The notes: generated from the letters alone by a model not told the origin. A stretch of 64,000 bases of DNA from Pelomonas sp. Root1217 (GCF_001425705.1 NZ_LMDC01000012.1:127402-191401); one strand, 5' to 3'. Counted from the stretch's first letter, positions 54,753-63,485 are shown. Numbers and translations are program-made.

Positions 54753-55462
54753 CCGCCCGGCGCCCACCGAAAGCCGCGCATGGGGATGTTCTCGATGCCG
54801 TCAAACGTCGGGTCCACGTCCCTGAACGCGTCGCGGATGGTCGCCACGTGCTTGCGCACGTTGTCGCGGTTGCGGCCGCTCTTGACGACGTCGAACAGCT
54901 CCTCGTAGCTGACCACCTCGCCGGCGCGGGCATGCAGCGAGGCGAGGATGCGCTGGGCCGTCAGCGGCAGGTTGATGCGCTGGCCGCGCCACATCGGCGT
55001 GCGCTGCTTCAGCGGATCGAGAAGCAGGCTTTCGTCGCCGGCCTTGATGGCAGGCGTGGCCGGTTTCAGCGCCGGTTCACGCAGCCTCGCCGTGCGCAGG
55101 ATGTCCAGGAAGGTCTCGATGAACTCGGCCTCATCGAAGGTCGTCTTCTGCAGGTAGTCCCAGGCGTCCAGCGCCTTCATGATGCTGCGGTAGATGGCCG
55201 CCGGCATGGCCGACACCACCAGCACCGGCGTGCCCAGGCCCTGCTTGTTGATCTCGTTGATCAGCGCCACGCCGGCATTGCGCTCGCGGCCCAGCTCGAT
55301 GTCGAGCACGACGAGGTCGTAGCGCTCGCGCAGCAGGGCGGCTTCCGCCGCGTCGCGGTCCAACCATTGGTCGACGGTCAGCTCGGGGCGGGCGGCACGA
55401 ATCCAGCCGGCCAGCTGCTCGCTGGTGGTGGGGTCGTCTTCGATGACGGCGATGCGGGGCAT
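54749..55462 (-). CDS. OmpR-like response regulator
   Basis: The product is 237 residues. The receiver (EDD at 8-10, phospho-acceptor Asp54 in LVVLDIEL, Ser in VVSAMP, Lys in YLQKTT) is followed by an effector region with a winged helix (LTAQRILASLHARAGEVVSYEELFDVVKSGRNRDNVRKHVATIRD). The recognition helix is typical of OmpR-type DNA-binding domains. It is co-transcribed with the kinase gene that follows. ATG 55462 starts the receiver; an open frame further upstream is not coding. Confidence 0.9.
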   Translation of the reverse strand: MPRIAVIEDDPTTSEQLAGWIRAARPELTVDQWLDRDAAEAALLRERYDLVVLDIELGRERNAGVALINEINKQGLGTPVLVVSAMPAAIYRSIMKALDAWDYLQKTTFDEAEFIETFLDILRTARLREPALKPATPAIKAGDESLLLDPLKQRTPMWRGQRINLPLTAQRILASLHARAGEVVSYEELFDVVKSGRNRDNVRKHVATIRDAFRDVDPTFDGIENIPMRGFRWAPGG

Positions 55463-55495
55463 GCGGTGATTATGTGGAGGCCTGCACAGCCGGTC

Positions 55496-55513
55496 GCGGA
55501 AGGATTCTTCCGC
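55496..55513. repeat. Inverted repeat between DUF1801 and response-regulator genes
   Basis: GCGGAAG-GATT-CTTCCGC has 7-base arms and a 4-base loop. It lies just 3' of the DUF1801 gene (minus strand) and 34-51 bases upstream of the regulator start. It could be a terminator hairpin without a T-run or an operator for the regulator. Confidence 0.5.
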
Positions 55514-55527
55514 TTGGCCGCCATGGC

Positions 55528-55929
55528 TTAGACGTGGCGGATCCAGCCCTTCAGCACTGCCTGCAGCGCGGGCAGCTTGGCCATGAAGTCGGCTGCAGAG
55601 GTGAATTCGACTTGTGCGCGGTCCTTGCCCAGCCACTTCAGCAGGCCGGTGGGGTCTGCGATCTGCAGGCCGCCTTCGGGCAACTCGCGAGCCTTGGCGC
55701 CCAGGTGCAGGATCAGGCCCAGGCCGGCCTTGCTGCGCAGATGGGTGGTGGCGAAGTAGTCGCTCGTGCGCCAGCTCGGCGCATTCCACTTGATGCCCTC
55801 GGCGATGGACGGGTCGACGGCCCGCATGGCCCGGCGCAGCGCCTCGATCTCGGCCTTGAAGGGGTGATCGAGCGCCGCCATGAACTGGTCCACGGCAGCG
55901 GTGGTGTCGGCGGTGGCCAGCTTGGGCAT
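55528..55929 (-). CDS. DUF1801 domain protein
   Basis: The product is 133 residues. The DUF1801 fold is seen in AAVDQFMAALDHPFKAEIEALRRA, EGIKWNAPSW and a GLGLILHLGAKAREL strand pair. The family is small, cytoplasmic and lacks a known enzymatic role. ATG 55929 (MPKLATADT) is used. It is divergent from the NIPSNAP-like gene. Confidence 0.82.
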   Translation of the reverse strand: MPKLATADTTAAVDQFMAALDHPFKAEIEALRRAMRAVDPSIAEGIKWNAPSWRTSDYFATTHLRSKAGLGLILHLGAKARELPEGGLQIADPTGLLKWLGKDRAQVEFTSAADFMAKLPALQAVLKGWIRHV

Positions 55930-56027
55930 GGCAGGATTCTGGCGAAAAGGCCGGCGCCCGCTGCATGTCGCCTCAGCCGGCGAATGCGCCACAGAATCAG
56001 CAAGTCACCGAACTGCGACCCGCCTCC

Positions 56028-56342
56028 ATGATCACCTGCTATCTGCGCTACGTCATCGACCCCAACAAGGCCAAGGAGTTTGAGCACTACGGCAAGCTCT
56101 GGCTGCCGCTGGTCGCGAAGTTCGGTGGCACGCACCATGGCTACTTCCTGCCGTCCGAAGGGGCCAACAACTTTGCCCTGGCCTTGTTCTCCTTTCCGTC
56201 GCTGGCGGCCTATGAGGACTACCGCAACCGCTCGCTTCAAGACCCGGAATGCCAGGCTGCCTTTGCGTATGCGAAGGAAACGCAGTGCTTCCTGAGCTAC
56301 GAGCGCAGTTTCTTCAGGCCCGTCCTGACGGACGACGCCTAG
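56028..56342 (+). CDS. NIPSNAP family protein
   Basis: The product is 104 residues with a dimeric alpha-beta-barrel fold: MITCYLRYVIDPNKAKEFEHYGKLW, the central HHGYFLPSEGANNFALALFSFPSLAAYE and a C-terminal helix with YERSFFRPV. Proteins of this fold are small and may bind hydrophobic ligands or act as monooxygenase-like enzymes; no function can be assigned. Confidence 0.85.
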   Translation: MITCYLRYVIDPNKAKEFEHYGKLWLPLVAKFGGTHHGYFLPSEGANNFALALFSFPSLAAYEDYRNRSLQDPECQAAFAYAKETQCFLSYERSFFRPVLTDDA

Positions 56343-56443
56343 GAATCCCATCCACTGACCGGAGGTGGCGCCGGCTTGGCGCCCGTCCTATGCTCAGCGC
56401 CCGGCCAGCCTTCGCATGACCGGCACGAGCGAAAGGACTGCAT

Positions 56444-56824
56444 ATGCTGAACAGCGCTCCCGTCACGACGATGCTGCCCGTGGCCGACATGGCCCGGGCC
56501 CGGGCCTTCTACGAAGGCTGCCTGGGCCTGGTGCCCGGCGGCCTGAAGCCGGATGGCAAATTCGTCTACAACGTGGCAGGCAGCACGCTGGCGCTCTTCC
56601 CCAAGCCAGGCGGCACCAAGGCCGATCACACAGCCATCAGCTTCAAGGTGGACGACATCGCCACCAGCATCGCCGAGCTCCAGCGCGCCGGTGTCGTGTT
56701 CGAGGACTACGACTACCCGGACTTCAAGACCGTCGACCACGTCTGCGTTCTCGGCTCCGAGAAGGCGGCGTGGTTCAAGGACACGGAGGGCAATTACCTC
56801 TGCATCCACGAGGATCTGGCTTAG
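56444..56824 (+). CDS. VOC family protein (glyoxalase/bleomycin resistance fold)
   Basis: The product is 126 residues. The paired beta-alpha-beta-beta-beta modules of the VOC fold are present ([22 protein letters not shown] and [25 protein letters not shown]), with a C-terminal Glu in [15 protein letters not shown] metal-dependent isomerase, dioxygenase or antibiotic-binding function cannot be decided. The tail overlaps the convergent sodC gene by four bases. Confidence 0.87.
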   Translation: MLNSAPVTTMLPVADMARARAFYEGCLGLVPGGLKPDGKFVYNVAGSTLALFPKPGGTKADHTAISFKVDDIATSIAELQRAGVVFEDYDYPDFKTVDHVCVLGSEKAAWFKDTEGNYLCIHEDLA

Positions 56825-57342
56825 CCGCCAATCACGCCACAGCCCATGCGTGCACCACCGCCGCCCAGCGGCATCGGATGGTCAGCGTGGTTGTCGCCGC
56901 CGGCGTGAACCATCAATGCATGGCCTTTGACATCGGCCAGCTTGAGACGCGGGCCCAGAACGGGCGAAGTGGCCGTGCCGTCGGCGGCCGCGTAGAGCGG
57001 CGGCAGGTCGCCCAGGTGGCCATCGCCCCAGGGCTCGCCATGCTTCTTCGTACCCTGCGGGTCGAGGTGGCCGCCGGCGGCACCGGCCGGCACGACGGCG
57101 CCGTTGCTCTCGGCGGGCGCGCAGGAGGGCTTCTCGTGGACATGGAAGCCATGCAGGCCGGGCGGCAGGCCCTTCAGCTGGGGATAGAAGGCCAGGCCAT
57201 AGGGCGTCTCGACGATGCGAACGGTGCCGAGGGCGGCGCCGTCGCCCTGCTTTTCGGCCAGGTTGAGGGTCACGGTGGCTTCGGCGGCCACGGCCAGCGA
57301 GCTGGCAAGCAGGCAGGCGCCGGCGATGAACAGGCTTTTCAT
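56821..57342 (-). CDS. sodC: Periplasmic Cu/Zn superoxide dismutase
   Basis: The product is 173 residues with a signal peptide ([18 protein letters not shown]). Copper and zinc ligands are seen: [10 protein letters not shown] (His-x-His), [30 protein letters not shown] (bridging His and zinc ligands with the Asp) and [24 protein letters not shown] (last Cu His and the second disulfide Cys). It removes superoxide in the periplasm. GGAGA lies upstream of ATG 57342. A long inverted repeat lies 56 bases upstream. Confidence 0.92.
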   Translation of the reverse strand: MKSLFIAGACLLASSLAVAAEATVTLNLAEKQGDGAALGTVRIVETPYGLAFYPQLKGLPPGLHGFHVHEKPSCAPAESNGAVVPAGAAGGHLDPQGTKKHGEPWGDGHLGDLPPLYAAADGTATSPVLGPRLKLADVKGHALMVHAGGDNHADHPMPLGGGGARMGCGVIGG

Positions 57343-57397
57343 GAGGTCTCCTTGGTAGGTTGCCAAGCGTAGGCACTGGCTCACGGCGTTCGAATGT

Positions 57398-57425
57398 GAC
57401 ATGTACCGGCTTGACGGTACATGTC
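57398..57425. promoter_or_regulatory. 28-base inverted repeat, probable operator of the sodC/SPFH divergent promoter
   Basis: GACATGTACCG and CGGTACATGTC are perfect 11-base arms around a 6-base centre. A shorter copy of the motif, GACATGTC (57463-57470, followed by CGGA), lies 65 bases away. A small GGAAG-ATTC-CTTCC hairpin follows at 57472-57485. The site is 56 bases from the sodC start and about 170 bases upstream of the SPFH gene, so it may control either or both. The binding protein is unknown. Confidence 0.6.
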
Positions 57426-57596
57426 GTCTGCGTTGAGGGGATGGCCCACGAAGGTGGATGCTGACATGTCCGGAAGATTCCTTCCATGACGTCGGAAGAC
57501 ACTCACCGCGCCTCGCTCTCGTCCCTTCCCGCATGACTGGGAACCATGGCCGCCATGCATCGAACACCGATGCACATCGCCCAAGGAACCCTCACC

Positions 57597-58850
57597 ATGC
57601 TGCAACGCCTCAAGATCCTCACCGCCTCCCTCCGCCACGCTTTCAGCCGCGGAGCCAGCCGCGACCTTGAAGCCACGCCCACGGCCGCCCGTTCGCTGCG
57701 TCGCGCCCTGCCGCCGCTGCTCATCCTGACGGCCGTGACCGGCGTTGGCTATGCGGTCGTCACCCACCCGCCCTTGCAGGCCGTGCCCCATGGCCAGGCG
57801 GCGCTGCGCACCAACCAGTTCAGCGGCGGCACCAGCGAGTTCCGCGACGGCAGCTACGTGCGCATCCCCGGCCTGCACGAGGTGCGTCTGTTCCCGCTGC
57901 GCGATCAGAGCTACCACCCCGCCGCCATCGCCCGGGCCGGCGGCCCGGCGCCGTTGCAGTCGGTGGAAGGCCTGTCCCTGGGCCTGGACATGAACGTGCG
58001 CTGGGCGGTCGACACGACCCGCCTGGCCGAGCTGTCGCGCAAGCTGCCCGACGACATCGAGGCAGACGTCATCGCGCCGGCCGTGCAGGCCGTCGTCTAC
58101 AAGCAGATTGCCAAGCGCACCGTGCGCGAGATCTTCTCCAGCCAGCGCGCCGAGATCGCCGCGGCGCTGGAGGCCGAGTTGCGCGCCAAGCTGGCCGGCG
58201 ACGGCATCGTGCTCAAGGGCGTGCAGATCGGCTCCGTGGACCTGCCGCCCGACTACCGCCGCGGCATGGACAGTTTGCTGGCCGACAGCCTGGCCAGTGA
58301 GCGCATGCGCTACACGCTGGAGATCGCCGACAAGAAGGTCAAGGAGACTGAGCTGACCGCCGCCGCCGACAAGGTGCGCCGCGAGACGGCTGCCGAGGCC
58401 GCCGGCCGCGAGCAGATCATTGCGGCCAAGGCCCAGGAAGAGGCCATGAAGCATGTGCTGCCCTTCAAGCAGAAGCAGATCGAGCAGCGGGCCCTTGAAG
58501 CCCAGGCCGACAGCGCCGCGCGCATCCAGCAGGCCGAAGGCCAGGCCAAGGCACGCCGCATCGAGGTCGACGCCGAGGCCTCTGCGCGCCAGAAGCTGGC
58601 CGATGCCGAGGCCTACCGCCTGGGCCAGGTGGGCAAGGCCAATGCCAGCCAGATGGCCGCGGAAGGAGCGCTGCTGACCCGCCATCCGCTGCTGGTGCAG
58701 AAGGCCATGGTCGACAAGCTGTCGGACAAGGTGCAGGTCATCATCGCCCCGCCCGGTTCGGGCGGCTTCATCGGCAGTGCGCTGCTTGGCGGCAACTCGC
58801 CCAAGGCCGCGGTCGCCGAAGGCAACGGCGAAGCGATGGTGAAGGAGTAA
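57597..58850 (+). CDS. SPFH/Band 7 domain protein
   Basis: The product is 417 residues. One membrane helix (ALPPLLILTAVTGVGYAVV) lies at about residues 35-55. The Band 7 domain follows (about 60-210), with the typical MNVRWAVDT strand, then a long charged helix rich in Glu, Lys and Ala (about 240-380) and a Gly-rich C terminus. SPFH proteins oligomerise at membranes and organise proteases or lipid domains (HflKC, QmcA and prohibitin are relatives). ATG 57597 has AAGGA eight bases upstream and is preferred to ATG 57546. It is read with the SH3-domain gene six bases downstream. Confidence 0.85.
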   Translation: MLQRLKILTASLRHAFSRGASRDLEATPTAARSLRRALPPLLILTAVTGVGYAVVTHPPLQAVPHGQAALRTNQFSGGTSEFRDGSYVRIPGLHEVRLFPLRDQSYHPAAIARAGGPAPLQSVEGLSLGLDMNVRWAVDTTRLAELSRKLPDDIEADVIAPAVQAVVYKQIAKRTVREIFSSQRAEIAAALEAELRAKLAGDGIVLKGVQIGSVDLPPDYRRGMDSLLADSLASERMRYTLEIADKKVKETELTAAADKVRRETAAEAAGREQIIAAKAQEEAMKHVLPFKQKQIEQRALEAQADSAARIQQAEGQAKARRIEVDAEASARQKLADAEAYRLGQVGKANASQMAAEGALLTRHPLLVQKAMVDKLSDKVQVIIAPPGSGGFIGSALLGGNSPKAAVAEGNGEAMVKE

Positions 58851-58856
58851 GCCATC

Positions 58857-60338
58857 ATGCGTCGCATTGCCCTGATCGTCGTGGCCGCCGCGGTCGCTGC
58901 CGTCGTCATGACGAGCGCCAACGCCACCGACTTGCTTTCATTCCCTCGGGCCGGCCTCGTGGTGCAGGACGCCCCGCTGCGCGGTGCGCCGCGCGACACC
59001 GCTTCGCTGCAAGCCCAGATGGCGCGCGGCGAGGCGCTGGAGATCCGCGCCGAGCGTGGCGACCACTGGCAGGTCTGGGACTACCGCCGCGAGCGCGGTG
59101 GCTGGCTGCGCAAGGGCCAGGTCCTGGTCATGCCGCGTGGCGATGGCGCCAGCGCCGAGGTCCTCGCTCAACTTCGACTGGCCCGCCAGCAATGGGGCAC
59201 CGAGGGCCTGGGCCTGGGCCTGACCGCGGCCTATGTGCAGCTGGCCACGCCGGCCGAGTTCGCCGGCCCCGGCGGCGCCGAGGTGCTGGATGCGATGGGC
59301 ACTTTCGCCGAGCGCATCGCCGACCGCGCGTCGCAGCCGGCCGCCAGGCCGGCCGAGGGCCAGCTGGCCGCTCAGATGGACGTGGCGGCGCGCTACGGCC
59401 TGAAGTTCGAGTCCTTCGACGTGGAAGAGGGTCGCGTGCAGGTCTGCTACGACGGCGAGGCCTTCCGCCGCCTGCTCGTCACCGCCGCCACGCCCGAGCA
59501 GCGCGTGCATGCGGTGCTCGCACTCACGCGGCCCGACTGCCTGAACCCACGTGCCACGCCGCGCGAGGCCGAGGCGCGTGACCAATGGCGCCAGCAGGTG
59601 CTGGCCCAGGTGGATGCGGCCGCGCTGCCCGTGCACTGGAAGAACCGCCTGCAGATGCGCCGTGCTAGCGTCGCCGCCAGCCTTGCCTTTGCCCAGGCGC
59701 GCCGCGGTGCGGGGGGCGAGGCCGTGCCGGCCCTGGCCGAGTTTGCCGGCATCACGCCGACCGAGCTGACCGAGGACGACCAGGCCGCCTATGCCGACGC
59801 CGCCATGCGCGTGAACGCGGCGCGCTGGCTGGGCACGGCCGCCACGGCACGTGACTTCGGCGCCGTGCAGCTCACGCTGCTGCCGGGTGCCGACGGCGAG
59901 CGCTGCGTCGAACTGAAGGAAGGCGGTAAGCTGGCCGCGCGCCGCTGCAGCTATGGCCAGATTGCGCTGGCCTCGGCCTCGCTGAACCGCGAGGGTCGCG
60001 CGCTGACCCTGGCCGCCCAGCCGCTGGATGGCTGGCGCGAACTGTGGGTGTTCTTGAAGGAGCCGGGCAGGAACGGCGGCTGGCGCATCGAGGTCATGCC
60101 ACCGGCTCCGGCCCAGCCGGGCCTGGGCGTGGCCGAGTTCGCCGGCTGGGTACCGGGCGGTGCGCAGATGCTGCTGGCCCGCGAGTTCCGCGCCGAGGGC
60201 AAGTACCGCCGCAGCTTCGAGGTCGTGTCGCTCAGCAACCTGGCGACCGAACGCCAGTCCAGCGAGCCGGCATTGATGGGCGCCTTCCAGCGCTGGGCCG
60301 ACCCCGCCTGGCGGGGCAGCTCGCCGATGCGGCGTTGA
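58857..60338 (+). CDS. Exported protein with bacterial SH3-like domain
   Basis: The product is 493 residues with a signal peptide (ALIVVAAAVAAVVMTSANA). Residues 30-90 form an SH3-like fold (GLVVQDAPLRGAPRDTASLQ, HWQVWDYRRERGGWLRKGQVLV). The rest is a helical middle part and a beta-rich C-terminal region that I do not recognise. It is co-transcribed with the SPFH gene, so it may be a periplasmic partner of that membrane complex. Confidence 0.7.
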   Translation: MRRIALIVVAAAVAAVVMTSANATDLLSFPRAGLVVQDAPLRGAPRDTASLQAQMARGEALEIRAERGDHWQVWDYRRERGGWLRKGQVLVMPRGDGASAEVLAQLRLARQQWGTEGLGLGLTAAYVQLATPAEFAGPGGAEVLDAMGTFAERIADRASQPAARPAEGQLAAQMDVAARYGLKFESFDVEEGRVQVCYDGEAFRRLLVTAATPEQRVHAVLALTRPDCLNPRATPREAEARDQWRQQVLAQVDAAALPVHWKNRLQMRRASVAASLAFAQARRGAGGEAVPALAEFAGITPTELTEDDQAAYADAAMRVNAARWLGTAATARDFGAVQLTLLPGADGERCVELKEGGKLAARRCSYGQIALASASLNREGRALTLAAQPLDGWRELWVFLKEPGRNGGWRIEVMPPAPAQPGLGVAEFAGWVPGGAQMLLAREFRAEGKYRRSFEVVSLSNLATERQSSEPALMGAFQRWADPAWRGSSPMRR

Positions 60339-60456
60339 GCGAAACCTCGCTGGCGCTTCGGCTGTGGCTCATGACGCCGTTCAACCCAACTGCCAGGAAT
60401 GAGATTCGACAGGCGCCAGAATGCCGGCCTGTTGCCACGGACTGCGGAACCCGACC

Positions 60457-60804
60457 ATGCCCCAGATGCTGCTCATCGTCGAACCCACGGGCCAGCGCGC
60501 CGAACGCGGCCGCGTTGCCGGCGAGGCTGTCTACCAGCGCATGCTGGACTTCACCGCCGAACTCAAGGAAACCGGCCTGCTGCTGGGCACCAACTCCCTA
60601 GGCACGGCGGCCAAGCGCTACGCCAAGCGCGGCGGCGACGCCCAGATCTGGGACGGCCCGTTTGCCGAGGCCAAGGAGATGGTGGGCGGGTATTTCCTGC
60701 TCGACACCGAAGACCCTGCCGTCGCGATGGCCTGGGCCGAGCGCTGCCCGGCCGCCGAATGGGCCACCGTGGAGATCCGCGGTGTCGGCCCCTGCTATAT
60801 GTGA
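60457..60804 (+). CDS. YCII/DGPF domain protein
   Basis: The product is 115 residues of the YCII-related fold: a ferredoxin-like sandwich with DGPFAEAKEMVGGYFLLDTED, the DGPF motif. ATG 60457 (MPQMLLIVEPTG) is used. These small proteins are often encoded with ECF sigma factors (ECF42 group) and may act on dimeric small-molecule substrates. Repeat copy C begins right after its stop. Confidence 0.85.
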   Translation: MPQMLLIVEPTGQRAERGRVAGEAVYQRMLDFTAELKETGLLLGTNSLGTAAKRYAKRGGDAQIWDGPFAEAKEMVGGYFLLDTEDPAVAMAWAERCPAAEWATVEIRGVGPCYM

Positions 60805-60972
60805 GCCCCTCGTCCAGTCGCGCCTCGCTGAACGAGGGCGCACCCGACCGGTCCCCCGGTGGGCCGGCTCGGCGAACTGGAGTCGGACACAAGCAGTCCC
60901 TGCGGACTGCTTGTGCCTACGACAGGCCATGGGCCTCTGGCCCATGGCAGCCCAGCGCTCGGCCCGGATAGC
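60800..60972 (+). repeat. Long hairpin-rich intergenic repeat, copy C
   Basis: The copy begins with CCCCTCGTCCAGTCGCG right after the YCII stop codon. Its interior differs from copies A and B. It has a 12-base-arm hairpin (60888-60915: CACAAGCAGTCC/GGACTGCTTGTG with loop CTGC) and a 10-base-arm hairpin (60926-60948: GCCATGGGCC/GGCCCATGGC). It ends with the shared GCGCTCGGCCC tail, so the family is mosaic. The remaining 115 bases before the next gene hold no other clear feature. Confidence 0.75.
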
Positions 60973-61087
60973 CCCAATTTCGAAATATCAGTAGTTTCCC
61001 GAGGCTTGTCGAAACCGGGTCGCATGGATCGTCGTGGAGATGAAGGCAGCAAAACGAGCGCTGTCTCAGCCACCCAGGAGACCCGCC

Positions 61088-61492
61088 ATGCGATTCATGA
61101 TCCAAGTCCGCGCCCGAGCCACCAGCGAGCGCGGTGACCCGCCCGGCCCCGAATACGCCAAGCTGTTCGAGGAGATGGGCGCCTTCCACGAGGAGATGGC
61201 GCGCGCCGGCGTGCTGCTGGACGGTGCCGGCCTGCGCCCGAGCCGTGACGGCTGGCGCCAGCACTACGGCAAGGACGGCAGCCGCACCATCATCGACGGC
61301 CCCTTCGCCGAGACCAAGGAGCTGATCGCCGGCTACACGCTGATCCAGGTGCGTTCCGTCGAGGAGGCGCGTGCCTGGGCCAGCCGCTTCCCGCAGCCCT
61401 TCCTCAGCGAGGACTGCGAGATCGAAGTGCGCCGTCTCTATGAAGACGCCGACTTCGCCCCCGGCGGCGACATGGCCATCCGTGCCGAATAA
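61088..61492 (+). CDS. YCII/DGPF domain protein
   Basis: The product is 134 residues. The YCII/DGPF fold is clear from MRFMIQVRARATSERGD, the DGPFAETKELIAGYTLIQV motif and a C-terminal CEIEVRRLYEDADF. ATG 61088 is used and follows AGGAG at a short distance. It heads a close run of five genes (61088-63308). Confidence 0.85.
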   Translation: MRFMIQVRARATSERGDPPGPEYAKLFEEMGAFHEEMARAGVLLDGAGLRPSRDGWRQHYGKDGSRTIIDGPFAETKELIAGYTLIQVRSVEEARAWASRFPQPFLSEDCEIEVRRLYEDADFAPGGDMAIRAE

Positions 61493-61502
61493 GGAGAGCA
61501 CC

Positions 61503-62045
61503 ATGAGCAACCTCTCCATCATCCTGATCTGCCTGGGTGTCGCCCTGGTGCTGCTGCTGGCCTACGCCGCCACCCGCCCCGACGAGTTCCGCGTCGAGCG
61601 CCGCGCCCGCATCGCCGCCCCGGCCGACAAGGTCTGGCCCCTGGTCAGCGAGCTGCGCGCCTTCAACCGCTGGAACCCCTATGAACGCAAGGACCCGCTG
61701 ATCAAGAGCGCCTACAGCGGCGCCTCGAGCGGCATCGGCTCCCGCTATGACTGGGACAGCAAGGAGGTCGGCAGCGGCAGCCTGGAGATCGTCAGCCAGC
61801 AGCCCGGCCGCGCGGTGCAGATGAAGCTGGATTTCGTGAAGCCCTTCGAGGCCCACAACCAGGCCGAGTTCGCCCTGCAGCCCACGCCCGACGGCGCCAC
61901 CGAGGTGCGCTGGGCCATGCACGGCCCCGCCAACTTCATCAGCAAGTTGATGGGCGTGTTCATCGACATGGACAAGATGGTGGGCCGCGACTTCGAGGCC
62001 GGCCTGCAGAACCTGCGCCAGCTTGCGGAAGGCCCCAAGTCATGA
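61503..62045 (+). CDS. SRPBCC-family protein with N-terminal membrane helix
   Basis: The product is 180 residues. A membrane anchor (LSIILICLGVALVLLLAYAA) precedes an SRPBCC/polyketide cyclase-like domain (FRVERRARIAAPADKVWPLVSELRAFNRWNPYE). The fold binds a hydrophobic ligand. GGAGA lies just before the ATG. It overlaps the next SRPBCC gene by four bases. Confidence 0.85.
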   Translation: MSNLSIILICLGVALVLLLAYAATRPDEFRVERRARIAAPADKVWPLVSELRAFNRWNPYERKDPLIKSAYSGASSGIGSRYDWDSKEVGSGSLEIVSQQPGRAVQMKLDFVKPFEAHNQAEFALQPTPDGATEVRWAMHGPANFISKLMGVFIDMDKMVGRDFEAGLQNLRQLAEGPKS

Positions 62046-62482
62046 AGGATCTCGACTTCAGCATCGACATCGCCGCCCCGGTGGCGCGGGTCTGGGACTG
62101 CATGTTCGACCCCACCGCCTACCGCGACTGGACCCGCGCCTTCGCCGAGGGTTCCTATTACGAAGGCGTCTGGGCGGCGGGCCGGCGCATCCGCTTCCTC
62201 GACCCCAAGGGTTTTGGCATGGAGGCCGTCGTCGACGAATGCGTCCTGCACGAGCGGCTGTCGCTGCGCCTGGTCGGCGAGATCAAGGACGGCCGTCCGC
62301 TGCCCGACAGCCGCCTGCACGATGAGCCCGCGCATGAGCGCTACGTCTTCAGCGCCACGCCCGCCGGCACGCAGTTGACGGTGCACCTGCAAAGCTGGGA
62401 CGACGGCTTCACCGACTTTCTCCAGACCACCTGGCCGCAGGCGCTGCGCCGCCTCAAGGCCCTGGCCGAATCCATTCACTGA
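62042..62482 (+). CDS. SRPBCC/AHSA1-like protein
   Basis: The product is 146 residues. The fold is marked by DFSIDIAAPVARVWDCMFDP and W-x-AGRRIRFLDPKGFG, then YVFSATPAGTQLTVHLQ. It resembles activator-of-Hsp90 ATPase-type START proteins common in bacteria. Translation is coupled to the upstream SRPBCC gene (ATGA). Confidence 0.87.
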   Translation: MKDLDFSIDIAAPVARVWDCMFDPTAYRDWTRAFAEGSYYEGVWAAGRRIRFLDPKGFGMEAVVDECVLHERLSLRLVGEIKDGRPLPDSRLHDEPAHERYVFSATPAGTQLTVHLQSWDDGFTDFLQTTWPQALRRLKALAESIH

Positions 62483-62493
62483 AAGGAATCATC

Positions 62494-62895
62494 ATGCAGA
62501 TCAAGATTTCCTCCGTCATGGTCGACGACCAGGACAAGGCCCTGGCCTTCTACACGGGCAAGCTCGGCTTCACCAAGATGGCCGACATCCCGATGGGCCC
62601 GACCTACCGCTGGCTGACCGTCGTGTCGCCCGAGGGCATCGCCGGGGTCGAGCTGGCCCTGGAGCCCATGGGCTTCGCGCCGGCCAAGGTCTACCAGAAG
62701 GCCTTGTACGACGCCAACATCCCGGCCACCGCCTTCGTCACCGACGACGTCGAGGCCGAGGCGCGCAAGCTGCGCGAGCGCGGCGTCGTCGTGCGCGGCG
62801 AGCCCGAGAACATGGGGCCGATCAAGGCCGTCATGTTCGAGGACGGCTGCGGCAACCTCATCCACCTCGTCCAACCCCTGATCAAACCCGAGTGA
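62494..62895 (+). CDS. VOC family protein
   Basis: The product is 133 residues. The glyoxalase-type modules are MQIKISSVMVDDQDKALAFY and FVTDDVEAEARKLRERGVVV, ending CGNLIHLVQP. It has no clear metal-binding His/Glu set in the first module. AAGGA lies before the ATG. It is eleven bases after the SRPBCC gene. Confidence 0.87.
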   Translation: MQIKISSVMVDDQDKALAFYTGKLGFTKMADIPMGPTYRWLTVVSPEGIAGVELALEPMGFAPAKVYQKALYDANIPATAFVTDDVEAEARKLRERGVVVRGEPENMGPIKAVMFEDGCGNLIHLVQPLIKPE

Positions 62896-62903
62896 GCATC
62901 ACC

Positions 62904-63308
62904 ATGCACAAGCAGATCTACGTCAACATGCCCGTCAAGGACCTGGCCAAGAGCAAGGCCTTCTTCGAGGCCGTGGGCTACAAGTTCAACCCTCAGTTCA
63001 CCAACGACAAGGGCGCCGGCATGGAGCTGGGCGAGAACCTCTACGCCATGCTGCTGGCCGAGGACTTCGCCAGGACCTTCACCCCCAAGGCGTTCCCGGA
63101 CGCCAAGACCGCCACGACGGGCTGGGTGTGCCTGAGCTGCGAGAGCCGCGAGGAGGTCGATGCCCTGGTCGCGAAGGCCAAGGCCGCCGGCGGCAACATC
63201 CCGAGCGAGGCGCAGGACCATGGCTTCATGTACGGCCATGGCTTCGAGGACCTGGACGGCCACCACTGGGAACTCGTCCACATGACCGGCATGCCGCCTC
63301 AGGGATGA
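62904..63308 (+). CDS. VOC family protein
   Basis: The product is 134 residues: KQIYVNMPVKDLAKSKAFFEAVGY and DLDGHHWELVHM mark the VOC fold (close to YaeR/lactoylglutathione lyase-like proteins). ATG 62904 is used; a GTG at 62892 overlapping the previous stop is also possible and would couple translation. Repeat copy B starts at its stop codon. Confidence 0.86.
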   Translation: MHKQIYVNMPVKDLAKSKAFFEAVGYKFNPQFTNDKGAGMELGENLYAMLLAEDFARTFTPKAFPDAKTATTGWVCLSCESREEVDALVAKAKAAGGNIPSEAQDHGFMYGHGFEDLDGHHWELVHMTGMPPQG

Positions 63309-63443
63309 AGCCCCTCGTCCAGTCGCGCTCGCTGAACGCGGGCGCACCTGGCCGGTCCCCCTGGGGGACGGCGATGCTTGGCGGCTCGACCGCCAAGCAC
63401 ATCGCCTGCCGGGCCGGCTTGGGGCGGCCCGGCGCGCGGCCCG
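63304..63443 (+). repeat. Long hairpin-rich intergenic repeat, copy B
   Basis: The copy starts over the stop codon of the VOC gene (GATGAAGCCCCTCGTCCA). It shares with copies A and D the GGTCCCC-nnGGGGACGGCGATG block, a long stem in which CTTGGCGG pairs with CCGCCAAG around CTCGA, and CACATCGCC. The end block is GGGCCGGCTTGGGGCGGCC followed by CGGCGCGCGGCCC. The next 40 bases hold the ribosome binding region of the following gene. Confidence 0.8.
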
Positions 63444-63485
63444 AAACACGCTCGTCAGACGGCGAGATTTGAATCAGGAACGACT

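Noticed and set aside
53457-54908. A 483-codon plus-strand frame opposite the second histidine kinase
   Set aside because: It is antisense to a membrane sensor kinase and its product is mostly Gln, Arg, Ala and Gly with no fold signature.
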